DNA from: Vespula vulgaris
Taxonomy: Eukaryota > Arthropoda > Insecta > Hymenoptera > Vespidae
Length of the DNA: 64,000 nucleotides
Reading direction: 5' to 3'
NCBI RefSeq assembly: GCF_905475345.1
Contig: NC_066586.1
Location: 14,247,900-14,311,899, forward strand
Shown here: in pieces, positions 37,230 through 48,586 of the stretch
Position numbering within the stretch: position 1 is the first letter of the stretch
Layout of the letters: every line of letters starts with the position of its first letter
The notes under the pieces: model-generated
The model's input: only the letters and a program-made list of their open reading frames with translations
The model's database searches: none
Told to the model about the DNA's origin: nothing
Position numbers and translations under genes: made by a program

Positions 37230-37942
37230 TTCTTACGTACTACTATAGTATCACGTTGGAACATGGTTTTTTCTTTTTCCTTTACTTTGTTTTTTCTTTT
37301 TCTTTTTTCTTTTCTTAACCGAAAATATTGCCGCTGGTTATTGCAAATTGTTTGTTTCCACGAACACCTTAGCGAGATATCGAAGCTTCGGGCAATTTTA
37401 AGGGTGCAGTAGGAACCTTAAGTACGGTCCTGTACCAGTATTTTCACGGGTCGGTTGTTCCCTTACAAACGTTTAACAACAGGATCGATGAATAATAAAT
37501 TCTAGCGAATTAAACCAGGAACCCCTCGAGTCTTTTCGAGAAAATTTATAACCTTGGAAATTTTCTTCTTCGACGTTCAATCTTTAATCTTTTCCCCTCT
37601 CTCTTTCTCTCTTTCTTTTTTTTTTAAAGATCGAAGATACACGTAAACTTTCTTTTAATATAAAAAAGCAGATAGTATTCGAAAGTCATCTTTTACTTTT
37701 TGTAAAATAGATGCAACTTTTTTTATAGTATTTCTTTTATTAATCATACATATGTCTGTTATTCTATATCTCGTTGGTATTCACAATATCTTTCATTTTC
37801 TATGATTTCAATTTTCTTAATTTCTTCTTTGTATAAATTTTACTTATTACTTTATTGTTCGAATTTCAATCTGTATTAAACTTGAAAGAGTTAAAATAAT
37901 TTACGAGACTCGCCGTAACGAAATGAAAAATTTTGAATTCAA

Positions 37943-37978
<36 letters not shown>

Positions 37979-38040
37979 CTCTCTAACTGAAGAAGATAAT
38001 AATTAATAAATATCTTGATATATCTCCGAGGTAATATTAA
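37230..38040. other. Noncoding stretch
   Basis: A unique mid-GC segment at 37320-37470, then T-rich DNA and (TC)n at 37946-37972. No gene seen. Confidence 0.4.
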
Positions 38041-38235
38041 GTCGTTAGATCGGGAAGAATCGATTGTGGAAACATTTACAAGAGGGCAATTTTGTTAAGC
38101 AGGCGCTGATAATGTTCGATCGCGTAGTGGTAAAGCGATATCGTGCTGGACGGGCCCATAAAAGCTTGGGCCGCGGCCGTGCATGAAATACTATGATCCG
38201 TTCGCCATCACTGTGGTTTGCGATCTGCCGATATC
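38041..38235. other. Candidate conserved noncoding element
   Basis: Clearly GC-richer unique sequence with GGGCCCATAAAAGCTTGGGC and GCGGCCG. CCATAAAA is a Cad/AbdB-type homeodomain word. No frame or splice sites are credible. Composition-based call. Confidence 0.3.
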
Positions 38236-39730
38236 GTGGATAAAATAAACAGAGCGAGAGAGCTTCTCTCGTCGTTCACCTTCCTTCTTTTCTTTCCTTC
38301 ATCACGATCTACACCGATGTATATATACATATACATATATATATATAATATGTATGTATGTATATGTTTATATATATATATATATATGTTATGTATGTGT
38401 CGCGACATTGCATCGATTATCGCTTGCTCTTCCATGTTTCGTGGAAATCTTCGTGGTTTTAACGTATCATTACAGAAGTGGGGTCCGAGACGTCGTTCCG
38501 TCGTACCGCCTGCATTCATTTTCTTTTTGTTTTTTATTTCTTTTTTTTTCTCTTTTTTTTTGTTTTTCCCCCTTCTTTCTTTCTCTCTAACGGCCATGAT
38601 ACACGGACGAAATGCATATGTGCTAAGAATACGAACCCTCCGGTGGTATCCTCGCTCGTACGATTATTGAAAAGATTTAGTAGTGAAGATGAATGCTCTG
38701 TACAATTTGCACCTTGGTATTCGATTGAAAATTTGCGATTTTGCTTTTTTTTTTCTTTTCTTTTCTTTTCTTTTCTTTTCTCTCTCTTTCTCTCTTCGAT
38801 AGTCGTTCTTGAGAATTCCGTTCTCGAGTTATAGTTAAATGTATGTACATCTATATATATGAATTTATACTGTATTTAAAAATATACATCATATACCTTG
38901 GATAAATTCTAATGGAAATCCTAATCGAATTCTTCATTATTATTTACAAAATTTCGAATAGGTATATACAATTCTCTTTGTAAAATATGAAACAATACAA
39001 GTTTCTATCGAATGTAAGTATGAATCATTAGATCATATAATAAATCCTTAACCTGTCTACGCCTTAGCTACCTAAGACTTTGTACACGTTAGAAAGTGGC
39101 GTGCGCCACACAGATTTCACCGATTTGTCGTCGGCATCGAACGAAACAAGAAGAAATTTACACGAGTTTCACTTCGGCCGATCGTTGAATTGTAAAGCAA
39201 CAGTTGCGAGAGACACTTGCAGGCGCGGTGTTACTTCGGAGATCGCTGGATATTTAAATCGATCTTTAAGTAAGCCGACAACGACAAAGCTACCTACGAA
39301 CGAAGAACGAAAGAGGGAAGAAACGCGAGAATAACTCAACGAGAGGAAGAGAACCAGAGAATTCTTGTATTCAAATTCTCTCGAGGTCTCTCGATCGTGA
39401 CCGTGTCACGTGTTTCTCTTTACCTTTGTTGTGTATACGTGTGCACGTATGTTTATAAACATGTACACGTGTAATACATATATACGTGTATACGTGTGTA
39501 CGTGTATATATTTATAAGAACACCTCTGTCTCTCTCTCTTATTCACTAATGTTATTGTATGTCTTATAAATATCTCTCTCTCTCTCTTATATACACCATT
39601 GATGTTACTTATATATATACTTATATATACTTCGCACAACACACGAACTGACGTTATATTTGTGTGTTTTATACACACTTCTCCCTTCCTCCCACCTTCT
39701 CTTTCTCTTTTTCTCTTTGACTTTATTCGC
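38236..39730. other. Noncoding stretch
   Basis: (TA)-rich at 38320-38390, T-rich blocks at 38515-38590 and (TTTTC)n at 38754-38780. A unique island covers 39075-39330 and is open on plus for 84 codons without a recognisable family. Confidence 0.4.
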
Positions 39731-39945
39731 AAGTCGATAGAAAAGGATCGAACGACCGGACAGGGCGCGTCGTCCTTTTAAAGTCGAGACGTATCTCCAC
39801 GGAGTAACGTCAGTCATTCCTCGTGCATTATCTCGCTAGCATCTCGTTGACTCTATTTCCTCTCCGTGTTCGTCGTGTTCGAGCGTAGAGTCAGTCGCGC
39901 GCTTGCGCTGCTTTCAAACGTCTCGCCGATAAGTCTCTTCCTCTT
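39731..39945 (+). promoter_or_regulatory. Candidate core promoter region
   Basis: A CG-rich island carries two initiator-like TCAGTC words (39809-39814 and 39889-39894), the second followed by a CG-rich leader and CAAACGTC. A TATA box is absent. It lies upstream of the ankyrin-repeat exons on the same strand. The link is speculative. Confidence 0.25.
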
Positions 39946-39962
39946 TCTCTTTTTCTTTCTTT

Positions 39963-39967
<5 letters not shown>

Positions 39968-40012
<45 letters not shown>
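39968..40012. repeat. (TC)n microsatellite
   Basis: About 22 TC units. Confidence 0.95.
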
Positions 40013-40016
<4 letters not shown>

Positions 40017-41205
40017 CTCTCTGCCTCTTTCTATCTATCTCGCTCTCGTACTAAAAGAGCAAACACCGGCAAGTCGTTGTTCTTGGTCGTGTCGCGATAG
40101 GATTAACCCCTTCGATGCCAAGTTTTCTGACTGGCAAAGTGTGCCGCCACTGTTTCTCGATTCGATACCACCGACAAACGGCTTGTTTTTCTTCCCCTTT
40201 GATCTTTAACCAAACTCGAATAATATCGCTCGACATATCGTCCGACATGATTTTTCTTAACAATTTCCTGAACAACGTGATAATTCAACCACCACGACGA
40301 ACTGTGTAATACTTAACATATGTACTTAGTTACAAGTTGATAACTCCTTCTATTACAGTTCCTTCTGTTACTATCAAAGAAACGTCTGGTTTTTATTTCT
40401 TTTTCTTTTTTTTTTTCTTCTTTATTCTCTTTTTGGTTTTTCTTTTTTTCTTTTCCTTTTCGTTTCATTTCGTAACGCCAAAGATCGTTCATCAGATTTG
40501 AGTGAATGCATCATTAAACAGGATCGCACGCCTCCCTTGTAAAACATCCTTAGGTAGATATATATTTCTAGTCACCTCATCAACCACTCTACCTACCTTT
40601 CCTCTCGTGACTGGCGTCAGCTTGTTTCTTTCTTTCTTTCTTTCTTTTTTCTTCGTTTTATTATTTATTTCTACCCTCTTTTATTTTCCCTCAGGAAATC
40701 GTTAAGACATATACACACACACATATATATATATATACGTAACTGGAGTATCTCGAGTGACCTAGCGAATAAAAATCTCAATGCATGCTTACAATTCTCT
40801 TTAAAACGTTTTATAAGAAAATTCGATCAACTCTGAAGGATTAAGAAGAAAAAGAAAAAGAAGAAGAAAAAGAAGAACACGAAGAAACATATTAAAGAGG
40901 AAGAGGAAACGCGTTGTAAAAACAAATAAATAAATTCGTATAATTTACATAAAGCGAAAGATGATTAACGCGCTGTGAAATAAAATGAAAAAAAAAAAAA
41001 GAGAGAAAAGAGAAGAAAAAAGAAAAAAGAAATTACAAAAAAAAAAGGAAGAAAAATTAAAATAAATAGAAAACGCGAGAGATAGAAACGGTCGATGAAA
41101 ATCGAAATAAAAGTTAAACGATCGGTTCAGCCGTAGAGAAGTCACGTTGAAGAGAAACCGGTCCAGAACGTAGAGACACATCCGTGTGTCTCTTTGGAAG
41201 CTAGT

Positions 41206-41236
<31 letters not shown>

Positions 41237-41813
41237 ATGTATCGCAAGATTGCATCGAGCTGTATGTATCGCGGATCTATCGATCCACCGAGCGTTTATT
41301 TTGCTCTATAGAAAGAAAGGACTTTAATCGAGGGCTTTGTTGACGCGCCTTTTGCCGATGATCGCTACTCTCCTCGCTCGATCACGGAAGGAATGTTCAT
41401 CGTCACTGGTTCGATCTTTGGTTAAAACGATTGGGAGAGGAGGGTGGAGTGTAGAGAAGAGAAGGGGAGGGGAGAGAAAGGGGGTGAACTTGACACGGAC
41501 GGTGGAGAATCTTCTTATCTCGTGAGATCTCTAATTAAAGGATATATATGTATCTTCCTCTTCCTCTTCCTCTCTCTCTCTCTTTCTATTTTCTCTTTCT
41601 CTTTTTCTTCTATTTCTCTTTCTTTTCTTCTCCTCTTCGTTTTTCTTGTCTTCTTTTTATCTTCTCGTTCGGACCGACGTCCCACCGGGACGTTCCGCGT
41701 GTCACGAGATCGCCGATTAAAATGCTCGTAAATTAATCTCATTTAGTTGCTCGTTTGGATCAAGGAGGAATCATCGTGGATTTAAAATTTGCTTTGTGAA
41801 ATAAAAAAAAGAC

Positions 41814-41814
<1 letters not shown>
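40013..41814. other. Noncoding stretch
   Basis: CG-richer islands at 40060-40300 and 41250-41530. T-rich and A-rich low-complexity blocks at 40390-40470 and 40840-41080. No protein recognised. Confidence 0.4.

Positions 41815-41851
<37 letters not shown>
41815..41851. repeat. (GAAA)n microsatellite
   Basis: About nine GAAA units, immediately upstream of the candidate first coding exon at 41864. Confidence 0.95.
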
Positions 41852-41863
41852 GAAAAGAAAAAG

Positions 41864-41940
41864 ATGCCAGTTACGAGGGCCGAGATATTACTGGATATGT
41901 ACGGGCACGACATCGGTGGAATTTCTCGTGCATACGAGAT
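41864..41940 (+). CDS. Candidate first coding exon of the ankyrin-repeat gene
   Basis: ATG at 41864 opens 25 codons plus two bases (starts MPVTRAEILLDM, ends ISRAYE plus AT) and meets a consensus donor GTAAGT at 41941. An in-frame TAA at 41783 lies upstream. Splicing to the acceptor at 48400 leaves the ankyrin frame intact (AT joined to G gives Met, then Cys-Val-Ala-Gly-Met-Ala-Glu). The GC content is higher than its purine-rich surroundings. The peptide is not recognised, and the match in phase has a one-in-three chance of being accidental. Confidence 0.35.
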
Positions 41941-41944
41941 GTAA

Positions 41945-43262
41945 GTCTTCGGTAATTAGATATTCGACATTAATGCGATACCTTCGTTATGTTAGCTCCT
42001 AGCTACGCGTAATTAGAAATGTACGACGTACGGCGTACGATGTACATTAAAGAGAGAAAGAGACAGAAGGAGAGAGAGAGAGGAGAGAGAGAGAGGGAGA
42101 GCGAATGCTTTATACGTTGTACTTACGTACATGGTTAGCTACGTAGACCTTGCAGATGTTTAATTAAAAATCCTTGCGCGAGTAAACGACGTGTTTGACC
42201 GTTATAACCAACTAGCACGTATCTATTTTGAGTAGTATGTAAGCATGTATGTACTTAGTTTTAATACGGTATAGTTCGGAATGGTCTTTGCAAATGTTCC
42301 TCATTTTAACGTTCGTAGAAACTTAATGATGCTTTTCGATCGTTGAAATTATCCTTCTACTATCTTACGTCTTTAAGTTGATGACTATCGTTAATCATCG
42401 CTCTACGAGATAGATATCTTTTATCGATCTATCGATTATGCCAATTAGGAAGTATCTATCGGACAGTTTCTTCTTTTTATTATTATCTTTTCTTTCCTTC
42501 TATTTTCTTTTCTTTTCTTTTCTTTTTTTTCTTTCTTTTCTTTTCTCATTTTGTAGATAGTTACAGATTACGTTGATACAGTCAAAGAATTTTTACGATT
42601 ACGGTTGTGTGTATATATCTCTTTTTTTTTTGTTTTCAACGAGTTAGTTGCGTGTTGTTCGCGAATTGATTCTTGGGTTAATCAATTTAAAGTGAGTAAT
42701 TTATCGGCGAAATCTTTCATGACCCGGCGCAAAAGGTAAGATTATAAAAGCATCTAGACATAGTACATAGTACATAGTATATCGGAGGGACAATTTCTCG
42801 GTCGCGAAGTAGACGGCGAAGATGCCGGGCTGTCCCTCCTCCTTGGTAATTAGACCCTCGATAGATGCCGAGCAACAGGCATACTTTACGATGTTGCCTT
42901 CGGATCGAAGTACCTTCGATGCCTGGAATGTCGACCGAGCCATTTGCGATCGGCCGATTCGTTCGCGTGGAGAGAGAAAGAGAGAGAGAGAGAGAGGAGT
43001 ATCTTTTCTAACAACGATGATAAAATAATGATAGGCCCTGTTCATCGTGAGATTGACAAATACGAAACAGAATATCTTGAAGGCTCGTATTATATTATAA
43101 TATTTTTTTTCTTTTTCTTTCTTTATTTTTTGTAATCTTTTTTTTTTATTATAACTTTGATCGCGGCGAGTTGTTTGCCTAACGACGCGATCTTGATACA
43201 TTATTCGTTAATTGTTAACTGTGGGAATTTTTGTTGGTTAAAAATAGATAGGTAGATAGAAT

Positions 43263-43300
<38 letters not shown>

Positions 43301-43765
43301 CGAACCTGAGATATATTTTCTTTTATATTAACTCTTTTCTTTGTATTATCTTTCTTTCTCTCTCTTTCTGTCTGTCCTTCTTGTTACTTCGAGCGCAAAT
43401 TAAGAATAAGAAGAAGAATAAAAAGTCCGTGGTTCCGTAAAAGGAGGAAAGACAAAGAGAAACAGAGAAAGAGAAAGAGAGAGAGAGATTTTTAATTTTC
43501 CTTCTATACGTCGGATATGACGTAAGCTCCGGTAATTAGAGCTGCTGGAAATAGTTTAGAATGAAAAATAAATAAAGAAAGAATAAAAAAGAGATGACCG
43601 TATGCTTTACGAGCTTGTTTTCGTCGTCGAGTTACCTTGCTCGAGGCCTTGAACGATGGCTTGTTCTATAAAGAGGAAGAAAGAGAGATAGAGAAAAAGA
43701 GAAAAAGAAAGAAAAAGAAAGAGAGAAAGAGAGATAGAGAAGAAGAGAAAAAGAAAGAAAAAGAA

Positions 43766-43809
<44 letters not shown>

Positions 43810-44127
43810 TGTAAAGAAGGATGGTAGCTATCTCTCGACATTGCCTCAATAGTTCGATACTACTGCGTACCTTTGGATATGCGATCAGGATGACGCTTCG
43901 TGCCAAGGTAAGCGGTAATTAAATCGCTTCGCGATCGGTGCAACCTACGAAGGGTTTGCTCCTTCGATGACTTGTCCTGCGTGAGTACCTGAGTGCCGTG
44001 TTCTCACTGTGAAATAAGAAAGTCTAATAATTCACGCGTCGACTTTTGAGATAATGCATCACTGAATGTCATGATTTATGAACTCTCAACAACTCGAGTC
44101 ACTTCGATCGAATTGCTGATATCACCT

Positions 44128-44168
<41 letters not shown>

Positions 44169-44820
44169 TTTTTTTCTTTCTTTTTTCCTTTTTTTCTCTC
44201 TATCATTCTTCTTCTACGTACGTACATGTTTATAAATGTCTCTCGAAGATATTTAAATATCACGGAACGCTGCAATTGTTCTGACCTAATCTATCAAAAG
44301 TATCTTTTCTATTGGCAAAGTTGATGGGACGTTTTGTAATTTGTATTAAACGACGTTTCATCGTTTCATTTTCTTCATGAAGATCTAATGATACTCATTC
44401 CATTGGTATTTAACTACTTTCGAAATAGTCTATAAAATCGACGATATTCTTAGATGTAACTGATTTAATGTATCTAGCTTCATGATGATAAGAAAATCGA
44501 TCGATTTTTATCCAATTAACATCAATCTTCGCTCTGTTTCTGATTAATCCAAATGAAATGGGTATAATTAAATGCTATAAAGGAAGTTCGAGGAAAAAGA
44601 AGGAAACTAAACGAAATCAAAACTAGAAAGTATACCGTTAGGCCTTCGATCATGTGCTATGTAAACTCTGTTACGATCCAGCTGCGATTGACGTGTTTAA
44701 ATTGAAAGAACGAAAAATATAGGAAATAGAAACATAGTGGTCACGTTGACACGCGACTATCAATACGATTTAGACATTCGTATAAATATTCTTCGATATT
44801 ACCAATTCACAGCTAACGCA
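41945..44820. other. Putative intron DNA of the ankyrin gene
   Basis: Noncoding. It holds a unique island at 42785-42965 (GC-rich, open on both strands, candidate CNE), (GA)n at 43271-43300 and GA blocks at 43676-43808 that produce artefactual frames, a second island at 43840-44000, and TC blocks at 44130-44170. Confidence 0.35.
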
Positions 44821-44827
44821 TATACAT

Positions 44828-45562
44828 ATATGTCTCTTTTCATCGTGATCGAATTGATTAAATTTGTCGTAAATTTTTCTTTTTCTTTCTTTTTTTTTCT
44901 TTTTTTTTACGTGACACTTTCTACCGGAATATTATTCACGAAATACATGTATACATGTGAATACTTTCACCCATGATATTACTCATACATATATACACAC
45001 ACATGCACACAGTGTATACACACATCCGTCTCTTTTTATCGTGATCACATTTATTAAACTTGTTATAAAAAAAAATTTTTTTTCCCTTTCTTTTTTATTT
45101 ATTTATTTGTTTATTTATTTGCTTTTCCACGTGTACATTTTCTACCGGAATATTATTCAGGAAATAAACGTGCACACTTTCTGCCATAATGCTACTTTTA
45201 TATTTATGCACGACATACCCCACACATCTGTTTCAATTCATCGTGATAAAATTTATAAAACTCGTTATAAAAAAAATTCTTTTCTTTTCTTTTCTTTTCT
45301 TTTCTCTTCGTGCGAATACTTTCTGAAAGAATATTATTCACGGAAATACATGTGGACACTTTCCGCGATAATATTATTCTCGTATTTACGTGCAACCTAC
45401 CTACCCACGTGTCTCTTTTTATCGTGATAAAATTAATAAAACTCGTCGTAAAAGAAGTGTTCCTTTCTTCATTTTCTCTTTTCTTTTTATACATATACCT
45501 CTTATCAACCTTCCCAGAATATTATTCACAAAAGCATATTTCGCAGTAATCATATTCTTAGC
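44828..45562. repeat. Four-copy tandem satellite, unit about 180-200 bp
   Basis: Four diverged units start at about 44831, 45028, 45228 and 45410. Each has, in order, a CTCTTTTTATCGTGAT-like head, AAATT-ATTAAACTCGTTATAAA-like sequence, a pyrimidine run and GGAATATTATTCACGAAA-like sequence. Most units also carry a TACATGTG.ACACTTTC-like stretch. Chance frames of up to 156 codons cross the array and are not genes. Confidence 0.8.
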
Positions 45563-46744
45563 TTCTTTACCGATCGATAGGAGTGCAATCTCTTCATGGT
45601 GGGTAATCCAATTTGCGAATCCGTCTATGGCTATCGTGTAAGTACATCTGACGTGTACGATGCACAAATTGGATCGTTAAAATTGATTATTTTGACGGAT
45701 GCACCTTATTTCCAACTCTATCAGCTGATCGTTCGGTGTCGTCTCGTAATCTAGTTTTCTCTCCCTTTCTTTCTCCCTTTCTCTCTTTCTCTTTCTCTTT
45801 CTCTTTCTCTGTCTTTTTCTCTATTTATCTCTTTTTCCTTTCTCATTAAAAATTCTCCCTCTTACTGTTACGAAGCGAACGACGCATTTAGCTCGCTACG
45901 GTCGTTAGAAGCTCGCTGAACTTCATTAGTCACTGTCATCCGGTGGCCGTGCTAAGTTCACGACGAAAGATCCTATGAATATGCTAAGGAAACGTACTTA
46001 CCTACTCGTTCTCATGTCTGGTTTTACGCTCTTTATTCTTAAGTAGGATACGACACAAAATCTTTATGATTATTCACACTTCTCAATGATACTCGAGCCT
46101 CCCTGCTTTGAACCTGTTATTAACGTTTCAAAAAGTAAATCAATAATTAATTCAATTGATTTCATTTCTTCTAATTCTTTTTTTTTTATTTTTTTATTTT
46201 TTTATGAAACAATTTTAATGAGGGTAGTCAAAAAAGGATTAGAAAGGGAGAGGGAAAGAAATTTCTTTTTTGCAAACATAATATCAACGTCGCATAATAC
46301 ATGTCCGTGTTTCTTTCAATTATTTTCTTTGTAATTATTTTTTTATATATAAATCAACCTCCTCTCGAGAATCTGAATCATCGAACGTTTCGATAAAATA
46401 GATTAATAATTGTATTCGAAATTTTAATTGACAGAATCAATAAAAGAGGGAAGAGAGAAAAGAAAGATAGATAGAATGGATAGATATTTTTTTTCTATTG
46501 TTCTTTACATCTCATCAAATATGATATGTCTACGTGCACATTTTCTTTCTAATCGAATTTTTATTTAAGTCATCGAAATGAAATTTTACACGAGAACATT
46601 AATTAGCGAGTTAAATAATAAGGGACAATATTTAATTTAGTAAAAACGTCACTGATCATGTCTTTATGTTTTCTTTTTTTTATAAACTTTTATTGACATG
46701 CACATACATATACATACATTTATTTATTCGTATATACATATAAA

Positions 46745-46775
<31 letters not shown>

Positions 46776-47310
46776 ATACATATGTATATAACCATTTACA
46801 TATATACTGGTGATCTGGGCGGTGCCGCGTTTTATGCAGGACTTTAAACTACGAAGCATTAAGCATTTAAAGATATTTAAATTAGCAATAAAGCTACGTG
46901 ATGCGTAACTGAGCATGAAATGAACTCTGAACGTTCTAAGGGATGTTGTATATACATATATACAACACACGTATGAGTGTGCGTGTGTGTATATATATAT
47001 ATATATATGAGTACATATATCGACAAACATGAACGTTATTGCGAAATTTTTTATTCTCGTGATTTCATCGTTCGTTTCTTGTCGAGAAATAAAATTTCGA
47101 TTACGTTCACGTTAAAGTCGAACTTGTTCTTTGCTTGTCTCTCTCGAACTTTATTGGAACCCCCCGTTGTTTTAATATTCCCTTTTAAGAAAAGAGAAAC
47201 TAAGTGAGTCCAAGATCTTAAGATCGAAGGTATCATCCCTACAGACAACTAGTTTCGTTTATTTTGGTCTTTTTTCTTTTTTCTTTTTTCTTTCTTTTTT
47301 TTTCTCCTAC
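45563..47310. other. Putative intron DNA
   Basis: A unique island at 45890-46010, TC blocks at 45755-45840, (TA)n at 46746-46769 and 46989-47008. A further mid-GC part at 46800-46950. No gene seen. Confidence 0.4.
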
Positions 47311-47385
47311 GACTTGGACGCCAAAGGCAAGGCGTCCATTGTCTCCGAAAACAATGGCGCCATGTATCATTGTTCCCTTTATAAG
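47311..47385. promoter_or_regulatory. Two adjacent hairpins/palindromes with Sox-type sites
   Basis: GGACGCC (47316-47322) pairs with GGCGTCC (47331-47337) across 8 bases. CCATTGT (47336-47342) pairs with ACAATGG (47351-47357) across 8 bases. A further CATTGT is at 47368-47373. ACAATGG/CCATTGT is the Sox HMG-box core. An isolated GC-rich island amid T-rich and TC-repeat DNA. Confidence 0.35.
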
Positions 47386-47389
47386 TGTA

Positions 47390-47420
<31 letters not shown>

Positions 47421-48400
47421 TTCTCTCTATCTCTATCTCTGTCTCTTTCCTTCTCTTGTGATCTTGTCACGCCTTCTTTCTCTTCTTCGTCCTGTAACGA
47501 TGCTTCAGACAAGAGAGAAAAGAAGAAGATAGGAAGGAAGACTGAAAGAAAAAGGGAAAAAGGAAATCGAGAAAGAGAGAGAGAGAGAGAAAGATATATA
47601 AATATGTATGTACGTATGTATCTATGTATACACGTACATAGTTTGAGAAATCAATGAGAATTGCTTTAACAGCGTGATAATTGTTACTGACTGTAACTTG
47701 ATTTTCTTTCTATCAAGTTAATGAAGAAATAATTAAAATTGACATGCGCGTATGACATGTTAGTGGTTACGTGTACATACACGTACAGATGTATAGGGTG
47801 TTAAAAAAATTTCAAGAGAATATATTATCCATCGAAGTGATTAGTGGTACAGTGTAATAATGTAATAAGTAAGACTTGAAGATTAATACGAGTTAGATTT
47901 GATCTATGGTAGATTTAACGTGGATTTTTTGAATGATTATTTTTAATAGTTAAGAAATATGTTATTGTCATTCGATCGATATAACTTTTGAATAATTATT
48001 ATAAGTGTACTATATATATATATATTATTATTATTATTATTATTATATGAGCCAGTGATTATGAAAGTGATCTAAGTCATATGTATTTTCCTTTTTGATA
48101 TATTCGAACTTGTTTGAATAATTTAAAAGAAAAAAATTATTTCCTTCTATAGCTTTCGTCCAAATAACATCGAACCATTTACTTTCATAATCACTATAGT
48201 TTCATAATATTTCTTTCGGTTGATCAATTCCTTGTTTATTTTTATTTTCATTTCTTTTTTACTTTATTTGATTTACTCACTGTTCTTTTTCTTTCTTGAA
48301 TAAATTTTATCTGTATCGTCGATCGATTAATTTTGTTTTTTCTCTTTTTTTTCTTTCTTTCCTTTTTTCTCCTTTGGTGGAAAAATTGGATTGAAAAAAG
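47390..48400. other. Putative intron DNA with (TC)n and (ATT)n
   Basis: (TC)n at 47391-47417, (GA)n at 47574-47591, (ATT)n at 48023-48046. It ends in a long pyrimidine tract and an AG at 48399-48400, with no AG in between, which is suitable as a 3' splice site. Confidence 0.4.
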
Positions 48401-48555
48401 GTGCGTGGCTGGAATGGCAGAAAAGTTACGCGAAGCTTGCGTTCGTGGCGAGGCCGAACGTGTCGCACGTCTTCTCGACGAAGGAATCAAACCACAGCCG
48501 GATGAAGTGAGTAATAATCCGCATTTTTATCTATCTATCTATTCATTCATCTATC

Positions 48556-48586
<31 letters not shown>

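Noticed and set aside
38105..38170. tRNA-like A-box GCGTAGTGGTAAAGCG
   Set aside because: No matching B-box (GGTTCGAATCC) or cloverleaf closure downstream.
44957..45427. 156-codon plus frame
   Set aside because: Runs through the four-copy satellite; its length is a chance result of low stop density in the repeated unit.
44828..45562. CRISPR-like repeat-spacer array
   Set aside because: Eukaryotic context, only four long diverged units, no short identical repeats with unique spacers.
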